Assembly: GCA_021621525.1 (NCBI GenBank)
Contig: JAJVUU010000072.1
Span: forward strand, 1 to 8,615
DNA length: 8,615 nt
DNA from: Caryophanales bacterium
GTDB lineage: Bacteria; Bacillota_I; Bacilli_A; RFN20; CAG-288
Reading direction: 5' to 3'
Shown piece by piece: positions 1 to 6,884 of the stretch. Position 1 is the stretch's first letter. Every line of letters starts with the position of its first letter. Under the pieces are notes generated by a model. The model was not told the origin of the DNA and ran no database searches. It worked only from the letters and a program-made list of their open reading frames with translations. A program made the translations under genes and the position numbers.

Positions 1-11
1 ATTCAAATTTT

Positions 12-18
12 AGGAGGT
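12..18 (+). promoter_or_regulatory. Shine-Dalgarno of lon
   Basis: AGGAGGT lies seven bases before the ATG at 26. It is a near-perfect anti-16S match at good spacing and fixes the lon start. The lon promoter is not in the window, because only 25 bases precede the gene. Confidence 0.9.
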
Positions 19-25
19 AAATTTT

Positions 26-2452
26 ATGGACGCTTATACTCCAAGAAGGCTTTCTGTACTGCCAAATAGACAAAATGTAGCCTTGCCTGATATTGAAATG
101 AGAGTCGTTGCCAGCAACGATTATGATATCAATCTTTTCTCCCGCTTGAATGCAGGGGATGAATTTGTCATGTCTTTGTCGAATGTCGACAATGCCTATG
201 GCGATTTCAACAATCTTATCCTTCCCGGTGTCAAGAACATCGGCTGTCTTTGCCGTGTTTTGAAGATTGAACCTGACAAACAGGGTGTTTTGGTTTGCCA
301 TATGATAGGTAAGAACCCTGTCGATCTTTTTGACTTCAACATCGATGACGCTTCTCATACCATCACCTGTGCAACTGCATCCCATTATATCTATGACCGT
401 GATGATTCAAAGATCTATGAGATGTTTGGCAAATTTACCGGAAGTTACATGACTTTGAGGAAAAAATATACCAATCTTCCCGAACTTCCGGATTTTTCCC
501 AGATGGTGCCGGATGTCAGAAACATTGCCTACCACATCACTGCTTTTTTGAATCCTGACATCACAACCAAACAGCTGATCCTTGAAGAAAAGGACGCTTT
601 GGAACAGTATCGTCTCCTCATCAGTGACCTGGATCGTTTCAATCTCGATGCCAAGGTCGAGTATGATATTCAAAAGAAAGTCAGCGAGAATATCGATAAA
701 AACCAGCGTGAATACGTGCTTCGCGAAAAAATGAAGGTTGTCAAAGATCAGCTCAAGGAATTTGATGGCGGTGATTCTTTCGACAAATGTGAAGCGCTTC
801 TGAACCAGCATCCTGACCTTTTCCCGGAGAACATTCAAAAAAGAATCCGTTCCGAAATCACAAGGGCCAAGGCTATGCCTGCCGGTTCCCAGGAGATAGG
901 CGTTGCAGCCAATTATTTGGAATTGGTGACTCATTTGCCTTGGAAAATATCTTCTACGGATAATGATGATCTTGACTCGGTCAAGAAGATTTTGGATACC
1001 AATCACAATGGCTTGGAGAAACAAAAGGAGCGTATTCTTCAATATCTTGCCGTTAAGCAACTTACAAAGTCTCTTAAAGCTCCAATCCTTTGCTTCTACG
1101 GTGCCCCAGGCGTAGGTAAGACATCTCTTGCCATCAGTATTGCCCAGGCTTTGGGAAGAAAGTTTGTCAAGGTTGCCCTTGGTGGTGTTTCTGATGAAGC
1201 GGAAATCCGTGGACACAGGAAAACCTATATCGGTGCTATGCCTGGCAAGATTATTTCCAGCCTCCAGAAGTGTGGCACCAACAACCCTGTCTTCTTGCTT
1301 GATGAAATCGATAAGATCAATGGCGGTGGATATCACGGAGACCCGGCCAGTGCTCTTTTGGAAGTCCTTGATCCTGAGCAGAATAAGAACTTCATGGACA
1401 ATTATCTGGATGAGCCGTTTGACCTTTCTAAGGTCATGTTTATCTGCACTGCCAATGATGTCAGTAAAATTCCTGGCCCGCTTTTTGACCGTCTGGAGAT
1501 GATTGAGCTTAACACCTACACTAAATTCGAAAAGTTGGATATTGCTAAAAATCACCTTATCCATTTAGAAGAAACAGACAATGGTATTAAGCCCGGCATG
1601 ATGAAATGGACTGATGAGGCTTTGGATTACATCATCGAGTACTACACCATGGAAGCAGGTGTTCGTGATCTTAGAAGAAAGATTGGAACTATCGATCGTA
1701 AATTCGCTGTCGATTATCTTCGCAATCCTTCTATTGGAACGCTTGTCGTGGATACGGATATCGTCAAGAAATATCTTGGCGCTGAAATCTACATCCGTGA
1801 AAAGAACATCAATGATTCCCAGGTGGGTGTCATCAACGGACTTGCCTATACACAGGCCGGTGGAGAAACACTTAAGATCGAAGTCAATACCTTCCCTGGA
1901 AAGGGATCTTTGATTCTTACTGGTAACCTTGGCGACGTCATGAAGGAAGCCTGTGAAACAGCTCTTTCTTATGTCAAGTCCATCGGTCCGGATCTTGGCA
2001 TCAATCCGGAGTTCTTCAATTGCCATGACATCCATATCCATTTCCCTGAATCCGCCACACCTAAGGATGGTCCTTCTGCCGGTGTCGCTACGGTCATGTG
2101 CATCATCTCAGCCATCTGCAAGGTACGTATCCGCAATGACGTGGCGATGACAGGTGAGGTCGATCTCAGAGGCAACTCCATGCCTATCGGTGGTCTTAGG
2201 GAAAAATGCAATGCTGCCGCAAGAGAACATATAAAGACAGTCTTTGTGCCTTACGAAAATGATAAGGATGTGAAGGAACTTCCTAAGGAAATTGCTGATG
2301 CCCTTCAGATCGTCGAGGTCAAGAAAGTCAGTGATCTTTTCAAAGGTGTCTATCTTGAGGACATCGCTTCCATGAAAAAGGAAATTTACGAATCTACGAC
2401 CCCCAAGAAACCGGACGTTGCCAAAAAGGTTCGCTCTAAGAAGGCGGCATGA
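26..2452 (+). CDS. lon: ATP-dependent Lon protease (LonA type)
   Basis: Lon is a cytosolic homo-oligomeric AAA+ serine protease that unfolds and degrades damaged proteins and short-lived regulators. The 808-residue product has the full family order. An N-terminal substrate-binding region (about 1-200) is followed by a helical linker, then LPW, then the AAA+ module. That module has Walker A GAPGVGKT at about 359-366, Walker B with LLDEIDK around 424-430, sensor-1 region TANDVSKIPGPLFDR, and sensor-2 GVRDLRR at 545. The protease domain carries the catalytic Ser in KDGPSAG (Ser684) and the catalytic Lys in GGLREK (Lys727). Their 43-residue spacing equals that of E. coli Ser679/Lys722. Walker A reads GAPG where GPPG is usual, and the N-terminal segment is quite divergent. 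A short basic Lys-rich tail follows the protease domain. The gene is intact, and engB begins one base after its stop. Confidence 0.98.
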   Translation: MDAYTPRRLSVLPNRQNVALPDIEMRVVASNDYDINLFSRLNAGDEFVMSLSNVDNAYGDFNNLILPGVKNIGCLCRVLKIEPDKQGVLVCHMIGKNPVDLFDFNIDDASHTITCATASHYIYDRDDSKIYEMFGKFTGSYMTLRKKYTNLPELPDFSQMVPDVRNIAYHITAFLNPDITTKQLILEEKDALEQYRLLISDLDRFNLDAKVEYDIQKKVSENIDKNQREYVLREKMKVVKDQLKEFDGGDSFDKCEALLNQHPDLFPENIQKRIRSEITRAKAMPAGSQEIGVAANYLELVTHLPWKISSTDNDDLDSVKKILDTNHNGLEKQKERILQYLAVKQLTKSLKAPILCFYGAPGVGKTSLAISIAQALGRKFVKVALGGVSDEAEIRGHRKTYIGAMPGKIISSLQKCGTNNPVFLLDEIDKINGGGYHGDPASALLEVLDPEQNKNFMDNYLDEPFDLSKVMFICTANDVSKIPGPLFDRLEMIELNTYTKFEKLDIAKNHLIHLEETDNGIKPGMMKWTDEALDYIIEYYTMEAGVRDLRRKIGTIDRKFAVDYLRNPSIGTLVVDTDIVKKYLGAEIYIREKNINDSQVGVINGLAYTQAGGETLKIEVNTFPGKGSLILTGNLGDVMKEACETALSYVKSIGPDLGINPEFFNCHDIHIHFPESATPKDGPSAGVATVMCIISAICKVRIRNDVAMTGEVDLRGNSMPIGGLREKCNAAAREHIKTVFVPYENDKDVKELPKEIADALQIVEVKKVSDLFKGVYLEDIASMKKEIYESTTPKKPDVAKKVRSKKAA

Positions 2453-2453
2453 T

Positions 2454-3026
2454 ATGGCTAAGGTCTGCTTTCAAAATGTCGAGTTCGTGAAGTCGGCTGT
2501 CGATAAGAAAGGTTTTCTTCTCGACAAGCCGACCATCACTTTCATCGGCAGATCGAATGTCGGAAAATCGACTCTCGTCAATGCTCTTGTCCAAAGAAAG
2601 AATTTCATGAAGACCAGCAAGACGGCCGGCCAGACCAATATGGTCAATTATGCCTGCATCGACAAGAAATTTTACCTTGCCGATGTCCCGGGTTATGGCT
2701 TCGCGACTTTCAAGAGGGACACCTTTGCCGGCCTGATGAAAGACTTCATCGAGGACAACAAAGGTCTGAAGAAGGTTTATCTTCTCATCGATGCCAGAAG
2801 GCTTCTTCTTCCTGCTGATGATGACTTTGCTTCCTATCTGGATTCACTTTCGGTTCCTTATGCCTTCGTGTTCACGAAAATTGATAAAATCAACATGAGC
2901 GAAAAGCATTACCTTTCCCTTCAGAAGGAAAAACTTGCCGGAAAACAGATCTTTGATGTTGGCTTGAAGAAGGAAAACCTATATCAGATTCTTCGGGAAG
3001 ACATTGTCAAATCCGTGAAGGCGTAA
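2454..3026 (+). CDS. engB: Ribosome-biogenesis GTPase EngB/YsxC/YihA
   Basis: EngB is an essential GTPase in many bacteria and acts in late assembly of the large ribosomal subunit. The 190-residue product is typical in length for the family (about 195). It has G1 GRSNVGKST (32-40), a switch region with TSKTAGQT (54-61), G3 DVPGYG (77-82), the LIDARR segment (111-116) and G4 TKID (141-144). A longer reading frame runs back to 2418 inside lon. The ATG at 2454 is preferred because translation from it begins directly at the conserved N-terminus, and AAGAAGG (2438-2444, inside the lon 3' end) lies nine bases upstream. Only one base separates it from the lon stop, so the two are probably co-transcribed and translationally coupled. 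The lon-engB order matches Bacillus subtilis lonA-ysxC. No clear terminator follows; the valS promoter starts ten bases after the stop. Confidence 0.97.
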   Translation: MAKVCFQNVEFVKSAVDKKGFLLDKPTITFIGRSNVGKSTLVNALVQRKNFMKTSKTAGQTNMVNYACIDKKFYLADVPGYGFATFKRDTFAGLMKDFIEDNKGLKKVYLLIDARRLLLPADDDFASYLDSLSVPYAFVFTKIDKINMSEKHYLSLQKEKLAGKQIFDVGLKKENLYQILREDIVKSVKA

Positions 3027-3036
3027 GTTAGCTTTC

Positions 3037-3065
3037 TTGATTTTCAATATTGAATTCTCTATAAT
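3037..3065 (+). promoter_or_regulatory. Promoter of the valS T-box transcript
   Basis: TTGATT (3037-3042), a 17-base spacer and a perfect TATAAT (3060-3065) make a strong sigma-A-type promoter. Transcription should start near 3072, just before the first T-box structures. The spacer contains a 12-base perfect palindrome, TTCAATATTGAA (3043-3054). This could be a binding site but may be chance in AT-rich DNA. Confidence 0.8.
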
Positions 3066-3071
3066 TTTCTT

Positions 3072-3287
3072 CGGCGATGAAGAGAAGGGATGATAGCTCA
3101 ACTTCATAGAGAGTCCGGGATGGTGGAAGCCGGATAAGACAACTTGATTCTGTCGTCTCCGAGCCTGGGAGGAATCCCCTAAGTTCCTGCTTAGCATCAA
3201 ATAGGTCAATAAGAGCGGATATTCCGAAGAGGGGTGGTACCGCGCAAGAGATTGCGTCCCTTCATATTCCATGGAGGGACATTTTCT
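3072..3287 (+). ncRNA. T-box riboswitch (valine tRNA-responsive leader) of valS
   Basis: This is a complete T-box leader that senses uncharged tRNA-Val and raises valS expression. Stem I base: GGGAU (3087-3091) pairs with AUCCC (3174-3178). After a GA/K-turn-like interior, GCUC (3096-3099) pairs with GAGC (3161-3164). The conserved AGAGAG (3108-3113) leads into the apical helix UCCGG/CCGGA (3114-3118/3130-3134). The specifier before UCUCCGAG reads GUC (3152-3154), a valine codon; the next triplet is also GUC. A small stem CUAAG/CUUAG (3179-3183/3190-3194) follows. The antiterminator pairs GAGGGG (3229-3234) with CCCUUC (3258-3263), has the seven-base bulge UGGUACC (3235-3241), and is capped by GCGCAA/UUGCGU with a GAGA loop (3242-3257). 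The UGGU bulge fits a tRNA ending ACCA, as expected for tRNA-Val. Confidence 0.95.
3256..3287 (+). terminator. T-box competing hairpin: terminator and/or SD sequestrator
   Basis: GUCCCUUCAU (3256-3265) can pair with AUGGAGGGAC (3271-3280) around a five-base loop, ten pairs including one G-U. Its left arm is also used by the antiterminator (3258-3263), so the two folds exclude each other. Its right arm contains the valS Shine-Dalgarno GGAGGG (3273-3278). Only AUUUUCU follows, a short broken U-run. The hairpin could terminate transcription, hide the ribosome binding site, or do both. Confidence 0.8.
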
Positions 3288-5870
3288 ATGAAGGAAATGG
3301 ACAAGGCCTATGACCATACCAAGGTCGAAGAAGGCAAAGAAAAATTCTGGGAAGACAATCATTACTTTGAGGCTATGAGGGAGGAAAATCTTGGAAAGAA
3401 ACCTTTTTCCATGATTGTTCCCCCACCGAATGTCACCGGTATTCTTCATATCGGACATGCTACCAACACGACTGTTCTGGATATCATCGCACGTTATAAG
3501 AAGCTGAGCGGTTATGATGTTCTTTTTTTGGCTGACATGGACCATGCCGGCATTGCTACTCAGGCAAAGGTTGAAGCAAAGCTGAAGGAAGAAGGAAAGA
3601 ACAAATATGAACTGGGCAGGGAAGGCTTCCTGAAGGAAGCTTGGAAATGGAAGGAAGAGCATGGTGATTACATCTCTAAGCAATGGAGAGCTCTCGGCCT
3701 TTCCATGGATTATTCCAAGGAACGCTTCACTTTGGATGATGGAATGTGTAAGGCTGTCAACAAGGTTTTCAAGAAACTATATGATGAAGGCCTTATTTAT
3801 CGTGGCGAAAGAATCATCAACTGGGATCCTGTCCTGAAGACGGCTTTAAGTGATATCGAAGTCCAGTATTCTTCCGATAACGGACATTTCTATTATTTCA
3901 AGTATTGGTTCGAAGATCATTCCAAGTATCTTGAGGTCGCTACGACAAGACCTGAAACGATGTTCGGTGACCAAGCCGTTGTCTTCAATCCTGATGACGA
4001 AAGATACAACATGTATGAAGGACAGTATGTCATCAATCCAGCCAATGGCGAAAAATTACCTTTGATTGCAGACCGCTATGTCGACAAGGAATTCGGAACC
4101 GGTGTCATGAAATGCACACCTGCCCACGATCCGAACGATTTCATGATTGCCAAGCGCCACAATCTCAAATTTGTCAAGACCATGAATGATGATGCGACGA
4201 TGAACGGAAACTGCCCCGAGGAATATGTCGGACTGGACCGTTATGCCTGCAGGAAGAAAATCGTCGAACATATCAAGGAGAATGGTGACCTTATCAAGAT
4301 AGAGGACATCGTCCATAATGTAGGTCATTCCGAAAGAAGCAAGGCCGTGGTTGAGCCGATGCTTTCAAAGCAATGGTTTGTCAGGATGAAGCCTCTCAGC
4401 GAAGCGGTCATGAAGATGCAGGAAAACGCTGAGACGAAGACGGACTTCTTCCCGCTTCGTTTTGACCATATCTTCACCCAGTGGCTGGAAAATACCCAGG
4501 ATTGGTGCATCTCCCGTCAGCTCTGGTGGGGACATAGAATACCTGTCTATACGAATAAAGAGACCGGAGAGGTCATCTGTTCCGAAAAACCGCTTGATCC
4601 AAAACTTTACGATCAGGACCCGGATGTTCTTGATACATGGTTTTCAAGTGCCTTGGCTCCCTTTGCCTTCTTAGGATGGCCTGAAAAGACTCCACTGTTC
4701 AAACGTTTCTATCCGCTTGACGTCATGGTGACCGCTTATGACATCATCTTCTTCTGGGTCGAGAGAATGGCTCTTGACGGTGTTCATTTTACAGGAGAGA
4801 TGCCGTTTAAGAAAGTCTATATCCATGGTCTTGTCCGTGATTCTCAGGGCAGGAAGATGAGCAAATCCCTCGGCAATGGAATCGATCCTTTTGATGTCAT
4901 AAAAAAATATGGTACAGATTCCCTTCGCTATGCCCTTGCTACTGGTGGAACACCTGGACTTGATATCAATTTTTCATTCAATAAAGTCGAATCCGCCCAT
5001 AACTTCCTCAACAAGGTCTGGAATGCTTCCAGGTATATTCTTTTCATCCTTCCGGATGATTTCCAACCTAGGAAATTAGAAGAGAAGGAGCTTTCCTATC
5101 TCGACCAGTGGATTTATTCCGAATTTGACAGACTGATTTCCAACGTCCGGTTGAATATGGATAAATATGAACTCGGCCAGGCTGCCGATTACATTTATTC
5201 CTTTGTCTATGATGAATTCTGCTCTGACTATCTTGAGTACACAAAGGTTACATTCGGAGGAGACGACGAGAAGGCCAAGGAAGTGACTCTTCAGGTTCTT
5301 TATGATATCCTGAAGAAAGTTCTTGTCACGCTCTTCCCGTTTGCACCTTTCATCACGGAAGAAATCTATGGAAAACTTCCTTGCTCCAAGAAATCAGTGT
5401 ATGAGGAGGATTATCCTTCCCAGACGGGATTCGTGTATGATGAAGAAATGATTGGTCTTGCCAAATCCCTCATGGAAGCCGTCAAGGTCATCCGTAATCA
5501 TAAATCCGAGCTTTCGATGGCTCCGAATGCACCGATCAAACTGAAATTCCTGGGTTCCGATGTTGCTTTGCTGAAGGTTTCTCCGTATCTTAAGAGATTC
5601 TCATTTGCTGACTCCATCACAAAGATTGAAGATAAGAATGATGATTTGGTCTATTTTCACTCTTTTGCCTTGGAAATTGTCGAAGAGGAAACCGCCGAAA
5701 GCAAGCAAAGACGTGAGAAACGGATTGAATTTTTGAAGAATGAGATTTCAAGAAGCGAAAAAATGCTTGCCAACGAGAACTTCCTTAAACGTGCTAAACC
5801 TGAAAAAGTTCAGCAGGAACAGGAAAAGTATCAGAAGTACAAAGACGAACTTGCCAAATATTTGAAGTAA
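3288..5870 (+). CDS. valS: Valine--tRNA ligase (ValRS)
   Basis: ValRS charges tRNA-Val with valine using ATP and hydrolyses mischarged Thr-tRNA-Val. The 860-residue product is a slightly short but complete class Ia enzyme. It has PPPNVTG then HIGH at 54-57, and an inserted editing domain with TTRPETMFGD from 219. DWCISRQLWWGHRIP (405-419) and DVLDTWFSSAL (446-456) follow, then KMSKS at 523-527. Next come the anticodon-binding helical domain and a charged coiled-coil arm (about 800-860, rich in Lys and Glu) typical of bacterial ValRS. The frame stays open upstream to 3234, but that stretch is T-box RNA. The ATG at 3288 has GGAGGG nine bases upstream and is the clear start. The gene is controlled by its own promoter and a valine T-box, and ends in a strong terminator, so it behaves as a single-gene unit with possible read-through into the peptide gene. 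Confidence 0.98.
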   Translation: MKEMDKAYDHTKVEEGKEKFWEDNHYFEAMREENLGKKPFSMIVPPPNVTGILHIGHATNTTVLDIIARYKKLSGYDVLFLADMDHAGIATQAKVEAKLKEEGKNKYELGREGFLKEAWKWKEEHGDYISKQWRALGLSMDYSKERFTLDDGMCKAVNKVFKKLYDEGLIYRGERIINWDPVLKTALSDIEVQYSSDNGHFYYFKYWFEDHSKYLEVATTRPETMFGDQAVVFNPDDERYNMYEGQYVINPANGEKLPLIADRYVDKEFGTGVMKCTPAHDPNDFMIAKRHNLKFVKTMNDDATMNGNCPEEYVGLDRYACRKKIVEHIKENGDLIKIEDIVHNVGHSERSKAVVEPMLSKQWFVRMKPLSEAVMKMQENAETKTDFFPLRFDHIFTQWLENTQDWCISRQLWWGHRIPVYTNKETGEVICSEKPLDPKLYDQDPDVLDTWFSSALAPFAFLGWPEKTPLFKRFYPLDVMVTAYDIIFFWVERMALDGVHFTGEMPFKKVYIHGLVRDSQGRKMSKSLGNGIDPFDVIKKYGTDSLRYALATGGTPGLDINFSFNKVESAHNFLNKVWNASRYILFILPDDFQPRKLEEKELSYLDQWIYSEFDRLISNVRLNMDKYELGQAADYIYSFVYDEFCSDYLEYTKVTFGGDDEKAKEVTLQVLYDILKKVLVTLFPFAPFITEEIYGKLPCSKKSVYEEDYPSQTGFVYDEEMIGLAKSLMEAVKVIRNHKSELSMAPNAPIKLKFLGSDVALLKVSPYLKRFSFADSITKIEDKNDDLVYFHSFALEIVEEETAESKQRREKRIEFLKNEISRSEKMLANENFLKRAKPEKVQQEQEKYQKYKDELAKYLK

Positions 5871-5883
5871 AAATAGATAAAAA

Positions 5884-5923
5884 CCCTCCTTCGATGACAA
5901 TATAAGGTTGAAGGAGGTTTTTT
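5884..5923 (+). terminator. Intrinsic terminator of valS overlapping the next gene's SD
   Basis: CCTCCTTC (5885-5892) pairs perfectly with GAAGGAGG (5910-5917) around a 17-base loop, followed directly by six T (5918-5923). It begins 14 bases after the valS stop. With a one-base bulge at C5884 the stem extends by A-T pairs into the T-run. The descending arm includes AAGGAGG, the ribosome binding site of the peptide gene starting at 5927. Confidence 0.88.
5911..5917 (+). promoter_or_regulatory. Shine-Dalgarno of the 60-codon peptide gene, inside a terminator stem
   Basis: AAGGAGG lies nine bases before the ATG at 5927, as good a site as any in the window. It forms the 3' arm of the valS terminator hairpin. 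Transcripts reading through from valS would carry it base-paired with CCTCCTT. No convincing promoter was found between the valS stop and this site; TATAAG at 5901-5906 has no -35 partner at correct spacing. Confidence 0.8.
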
Positions 5924-5926
5924 CAT

Positions 5927-6109
5927 ATGAGAAAACTAACAGTTGAAGAAGAAAGGCAGACGAAGGGTGGAGAAGCAATTACATTGAGTGCCATGATGGC
6001 TCTTTTGGCTATTGGCATAGTCACCGTCCTCTGCTACAAGCTGTTCTTCGCCAAGGATGGTGGAAAGGTTGCGCTGCCTGGCGGATTTACTTTCCAATGG
6101 GGAGACTAG
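5927..6109 (+). CDS. Small membrane-type peptide with double-glycine leader (bacteriocin/pheromone-like)
   Basis: The 60-residue product begins MRKLTVEEERQTKGG. This resembles the double-glycine leaders of class II bacteriocins and peptide pheromones: Leu at 4, acidic residues at 7-9, Gly-Gly at 14-15, the usual cleavage site of C39-peptidase ABC transporters. Cleavage after Gly15 would leave a 45-residue peptide. It has one hydrophobic segment (about 17-42, with a single Cys36) and a Gly-rich tail (Asp44-Gly-Gly, Pro51-Gly-Gly, then Phe54-Thr-Phe-Gln-Trp). The start is set by AAGGAGG at nine bases. No transporter, immunity or modification gene lies in the window, so the bacteriocin reading rests on the leader alone. 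A small membrane protein whose Gly-Gly is accidental remains possible. It overlaps the radC start by 13 bases. The specific family was not recognised. Confidence 0.75.
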   Translation: MRKLTVEEERQTKGGEAITLSAMMALLAIGIVTVLCYKLFFAKDGGKVALPGGFTFQWGD

Positions 6110-6783
6110 AAGAGGACTGCTTCCCAGGGACTTGCATTCCAAAGCCGAGAAGCAAGGCTGCCAGGTATGGCTTTGGCAGCCTTGCCGACGAGGAGCTTGT
6201 TGCCATACTGTTGAACACAGGCAATAGGCAGGAAAATGTCGTCTCCCTCTCTTCAAGGCTTCTTGAAGAGCAGGGAGGCCTTAAGGGATTGTTCCTGATG
6301 GATTTTCCTATTGAGACAAAAGGTGTACGGGAAGCGAAGAGCTTTCGCATTCTTGCTGTCAGGGAAATCATGCGCCGGTTGCCTTTTTCTGGAAAAGTTA
6401 CAATCATGAATGAAGAAGATGCCTTCAATCTGACAAAGAACTATTATCTTGGAAATCGTAAGGAAATTGCCGTTGTCATGTTTTTGGACCGCGACAAAGG
6501 ACTGATTGAAAAGAAGGTCTATGAGGCAGGAAACAGTTCCGAGGTGTATGTTCCGATTACGGAAATCGTCATGGAAGGAATGAAAAATTCTGCCGTATTT
6601 GTCCTTATGGTGCACAACCATCCTTCAGGAAGCCTGCTTCCATCTAAGGAAGATATGATGTTTTGTCAAGAACTTGAATTCAGGCTTAGAGCCAACGGAA
6701 TGGTTCTTTTGGACTTCCTTGTCGTAGATGAAAAAAGGAGTTTTTCTTTACGGAAGAACCATTGCAGCGATTTTTGGGATTGA
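6097..6783 (+). CDS. radC: RadC-family JAB1/MPN domain protein
   Basis: RadC proteins join an N-terminal helix-hairpin-helix-like region to a JAMM metalloprotease-fold domain. Their biochemical role is unsettled, and the historical DNA-repair phenotype of E. coli radC was traced to recG. In this 228-residue product the N-terminal part has PRSKAARYG then LADEELVAILLNTG, matching the family's PREKLL-YG and LSDAELLAILLRTG. The JAMM motif is HNHPSGSLLPSKED: His173, His175, Ser183 and Asp186 in the correct HxHx7Sx2D spacing. Near the end LLDF stands where the family usually has LLDH. The ATG at 6097 is the only sensible start and lies inside the preceding peptide gene, whose stop is at 6107-6109. 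The upstream SD is weak (GGCGGA, 6080-6085), so translation probably depends on coupling to the peptide gene. A clear terminator was not found after it. Confidence 0.93.
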   Translation: MGRLEEDCFPGTCIPKPRSKAARYGFGSLADEELVAILLNTGNRQENVVSLSSRLLEEQGGLKGLFLMDFPIETKGVREAKSFRILAVREIMRRLPFSGKVTIMNEEDAFNLTKNYYLGNRKEIAVVMFLDRDKGLIEKKVYEAGNSSEVYVPITEIVMEGMKNSAVFVLMVHNHPSGSLLPSKEDMMFCQELEFRLRANGMVLLDFLVVDEKRSFSLRKNHCSDFWD

Positions 6784-6814
6784 TTCTTTCACGATAGAAA
6801 AATCAGTTTTTTGA

Positions 6815-6843
6815 TTGAATATGACAGGGTGGAATCTTATAAT
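6815..6843 (+). promoter_or_regulatory. Promoter of the Sel1-repeat gene
   Basis: TTGAAT (6815-6820), a 17-base spacer and perfect TATAAT (6838-6843) predict a start near 6850, about 35 bases before the ATG. The -10 box lies within a perfect 14-base palindrome, CTTATAATTATAAG (6836-6849). This means the gene is likely transcribed separately from radC. Confidence 0.75.
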
Positions 6844-6884
6844 TATAAGCAGCGACAAGCAAAAATGATTGGAGGAATACCCAT

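Noticed and set aside
407..1564. Long minus-strand open frame (385 codons) opposite lon
   Set aside because: It lies wholly antisense to the conserved AAA+ part of lon, has no recognisable domain and no ribosome binding site, and its composition is that of a lon shadow.
2418..2453. Upstream extension of engB into lon (12 codons)
   Set aside because: It overlaps the lon C-terminus and has no SD. The family N-terminus and the AAGAAGG spacing both fit the ATG at 2454.
3043..3054. Palindrome TTCAATATTGAA between the valS -35 and -10
   Set aside because: It could be an operator, but valS control is already explained by the T-box, and a 12-base AT-rich palindrome is weak evidence alone.
3234..3287. 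Upstream extension of valS (18 extra codons from a GTG)
   Set aside because: This DNA is the T-box antiterminator and competing hairpin. The ATG at 3288 has the only proper SD.
2979..3683. Minus-strand frame of 234 codons across the valS leader
   Set aside because: It covers the T-box RNA and the start of valS on the other strand and shows no family motif.
6784..6830. Possible radC terminator (AATCA/TGATT around a T-run)
   Set aside because: Only a five-pair A-T-rich stem with the T-run in the loop rather than after the stem.
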